Of a stretch of 6,761 nucleotides of DNA, positions 5,451-6,761 are shown in pieces; the first letter of the stretch is position 1, and each line of letters opens with the position of its first letter. Under the pieces are notes generated by a model that saw only the letters and a program-made list of their open reading frames with translations, was not told where the DNA came from and searched no databases. The translations under genes were made by a program, and so were the position numbers. The stretch lies in NCBI GenBank assembly GCA_964634385.1, contig CAZWIZ010000032.1, positions 1-6,761 on the forward strand, read 5' to 3'. Source of the stretch: JAFGXW01 sp964634385. Lineage in GTDB: Bacteria; Bacillota_I; Bacilli_A; Izemoplasmatales; Izemoplasmataceae.

Positions 5451-6356
5451 ATGAAAATAATAAAATTAAATGGTAATCCCATTGAACATAATACTGTCGC
5501 CGCTATTGGCTTTTTCGATGGTGTGCATTTAGCTCATAAAGAGCTCATTAGAAAAACAATTGAAATTGGAAAATCAAAAAAACTTAAAAAAGCCGTTATT
5601 ACTTTTGACGTACATCCTAAAAGTATTTTATTTGATTTAGATTATTATTATTTAACACCATTAGAAAATAAAATAAAACAATTTAAAGAATTTGATTTAG
5701 ATTATATATACGTTATTGAATTTTCAAAACAAAAAGCCTTATTAACTCCAAAACAGTTTATTGAAATGTATTTAAAGAATATTGATACTATCGTTTGTGG
5801 ATTTGACTTTAAATTCGGAGTAAGAGGAAGTGGGAATGTTAATACTCTTCTTTTAGATGGTCGTTTTAAAACAATTGTTATTAAAGAAGTAACTTATAAA
5901 GGATATAAAGTAGGAAGTACCCATATAAGAGATTTAATTAGATCTGGACAAGTTGATAAAGTAAAAGAAGTTTTAGGTGATTATTATTCAATCACTGGCG
6001 AAGTAATTCACGGTTCTAAAAAAGGTAGAGTAATAGGATATCCTACCGCAAATATTTCTACAAATGATTACTATTTACCAAAAAGAGGCGTTTATATTAC
6101 TCTTACAAAAGTTAATGATATTTGGTATCAATCAATGACAAGTGTTGGTCATAATCCAACATTAAACTGTCGAATAGATTTAAGTGTTGAATCTTATATT
6201 CTTAGTTTTGATAAAGAAATCTATGGTAAAACAATTGAAATTAAATTTATTAAAAGATTAAGAGATGAAATTAAGTTTCCTTCACTTGAAGATTTAATAA
6301 AAGAAATTGATAATGACAAAGTAAATACTATAAACTATTTTAAAGACAATCAATAA
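5451..6356 (+). CDS. ribF: Bifunctional riboflavin kinase / FAD synthetase
   Basis: Phosphorylates riboflavin to FMN and adenylylates FMN to FAD in the cytosol. From ATG 5451 it is 301 residues, normal for the family. The N-terminal adenylyltransferase domain (about 1-180) carries GFFDGVHLAH (20-29), TFDVHP, GFDFKFG and the STHIRDLI segment. The second His motif is HLAH, where HxGH is usual. The C-terminal kinase domain shows HGSKKGRVIGYPTANI, with P198-T199-A200-N201, then RGVYIT, and the likely catalytic Glu E247 in VESYI. Both halves are complete, so both activities are expected. It is tightly coupled to truB; no terminator is seen after it, so read-through into rpsO is possible, although rpsO has its own promoter. 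No FMN riboswitch precedes it. Uptake or synthesis of riboflavin is not encoded here. Confidence 0.96.
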   Translation: MKIIKLNGNPIEHNTVAAIGFFDGVHLAHKELIRKTIEIGKSKKLKKAVITFDVHPKSILFDLDYYYLTPLENKIKQFKEFDLDYIYVIEFSKQKALLTPKQFIEMYLKNIDTIVCGFDFKFGVRGSGNVNTLLLDGRFKTIVIKEVTYKGYKVGSTHIRDLIRSGQVDKVKEVLGDYYSITGEVIHGSKKGRVIGYPTANISTNDYYLPKRGVYITLTKVNDIWYQSMTSVGHNPTLNCRIDLSVESYILSFDKEIYGKTIEIKFIKRLRDEIKFPSLEDLIKEIDNDKVNTINYFKDNQ

Positions 6357-6362
6357 TATTAC

Positions 6363-6390
6363 TTGCATATTTAGGTTACTATGATATAAT
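6363..6390 (+). promoter_or_regulatory. Extended -10 promoter of rpsO
   Basis: -35 TTGCAT (6363-6368), 16 bases, -10 TATAAT (6385-6390), with TGA at 6382-6384 giving the extended -10 form TGnTATAAT. Transcription should begin near 6395-6397, about 80 bases before the rpsO ATG. Confidence 0.85.
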
Positions 6391-6396
6391 AAAAAT

Positions 6397-6475
6397 CGCG
6401 CCTATCTCTTTGATTATCGTTACTCCAACGATTTTCTAGGAATTAGGTAAGAAAAAATAAAAAGGAGGAATAATT
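6397..6475 (+). promoter_or_regulatory. Structured rpsO leader, candidate S15 autoregulatory element
   Basis: A hairpin at 6416-6432 has six pairs (ATCGTT / AACGAT) and the loop ACTCC. Loop bases CTCC (6423-6426) are complementary to GGAG (6464-6467) in the ribosome site AAGGAGG, so a pseudoknot hiding the site is possible. CCTA (6401-6404) can pair with TAGG at 6437-6440, enclosing the hairpin, or with a second TAGG at 6444-6447. In several bacteria S15 represses its own mRNA through leader structures, of which the E. coli one is a pseudoknot. That this leader does so is inference. The rest of the leader (6448-6463) is A-rich and unstructured. Confidence 0.5.
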
Positions 6476-6745
6476 ATGGCATTATCTAGCGAAGCTAAAA
6501 AAGCAATAGTTGAAGAATATCGTCGAAAAGACGGTGACACAGGAAGTCCTGAAGTTCAAATTGCTTTACTAACACATGAAATTCTTGAATTAAATGCTCA
6601 CTTGCAAATTCATAAACATGATCATCATTCAAGACGCGGATTACTTAAAAAAGTAGGACATAGAAGAAATTTACTTAAATATTTAGCAAGAAATGACGTT
6701 CAAAGATATCGTAATCTAATCAAAAAATTAGGACTAAGAAGATAA
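6476..6745 (+). CDS. rpsO: 30S ribosomal protein S15
   Basis: Primary 16S rRNA binding protein of the small-subunit platform; it binds a three-way junction in the central domain. At 89 residues it has exactly the standard length and is complete. Family stretches are DTGSPEVQIALLT (about 21-33), HKHDHHSRRGLL (46-57, rRNA contact) and the ending YRNLIKKLGLRR. The segment HEILELNAHL (34-43) varies from the commoner R-I-x-x-L-T-x-H-L form, a normal kind of divergence. ATG is preceded by AAGGAGG at 7 bases. It follows truB-ribF as in Bacillus, where pnp comes next; the window ends too soon to check this. Confidence 0.98.
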   Translation: MALSSEAKKAIVEEYRRKDGDTGSPEVQIALLTHEILELNAHLQIHKHDHHSRRGLLKKVGHRRNLLKYLARNDVQRYRNLIKKLGLRR

Positions 6746-6747
6746 TA

Positions 6748-6761
6748 AAGGCGCTTATTGC
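6748..6761 (+). terminator. Possible first half of the rpsO terminator (cut by window edge)
   Basis: Just after the rpsO stop the sequence reads AAAGGCGC, then TTATT, then GC at the last two bases. This looks like the 5' arm, loop and first bases of the 3' arm of a GC-rich hairpin, which would need GCC and a T run beyond the edge. AATAA/TTATT (6744-6759) could also pair. The completing half is not visible. Confidence 0.3.

Noticed and set aside
1..6761. CRISPR array, insertion sequence, prophage or defence genes
   Set aside because: No regularly spaced repeats, transposase, integrase or terminal inverted repeats were seen; all complete genes are core functions.

Overview
The window is strongly AT-rich, with tight gene packing and strong Shine-Dalgarno sequences of the AAAGGAGG / GAGGTG type. 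Gene content is of low-GC Firmicutes type: RNase HIII, MutS2, thioredoxin, and a truB-ribF-rpsO run. Stops of recognised genes are TAA (TAG for rnhC). Tryptophan is TGG and no gene is broken by in-frame TGA, so the standard bacterial code is used, not the UGA=Trp code of Mycoplasma and Spiroplasma. A deep-branching low-GC Firmicute or an Acholeplasma/Izemoplasma-like tenericute fits best. That placement is inferred from composition and gene order.

Layout. Positions 1-70 hold the tail of an unidentified plus-strand gene. Positions 71-189 hold no protein gene but contain what looks like a decayed tRNA-Trp. A long perfect palindrome then serves as a (bi)directional terminator. On the minus strand follow a ferritin gene (226-723) with its own consensus promoter, and rnhC (RNase HIII, 798-1721). 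A 67-bp gap (1722-1788) separates rnhC from the divergent mutS2 (1789-4113, plus). Next comes trxA (4194-4502), with its own promoter and terminator. truB (4569-5438) and ribF (5451-6356) are closely coupled, and rpsO (6476-6745) has its own extended -10 promoter and a structured leader. The window appears to end inside the hairpin of the next terminator.

How the genes work together. Two conserved neighbourhoods are joined. One is rnhC / mutS2 / trxA, which in Bacillus is a longer co-directional run; here it is condensed and rnhC is inverted. The other is truB-ribF-rpsO, the end of the translation cluster that in Bacillus continues into pnp. Themes are genome and ribosome maintenance (RNase HIII, MutS2), redox and iron handling (thioredoxin, ferritin), flavin cofactor synthesis (RibF), and tRNA/ribosome production (TruB, S15).

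This is mostly ordinary core genome, and I do not see a new defence or mobile system. The items most worth a second look are the tRNA-Trp-like relic, the rpsO leader whose hairpin loop is complementary to its own Shine-Dalgarno, the terminator/promoter overlap before truB, and three genes whose best start is inside the longest open frame.
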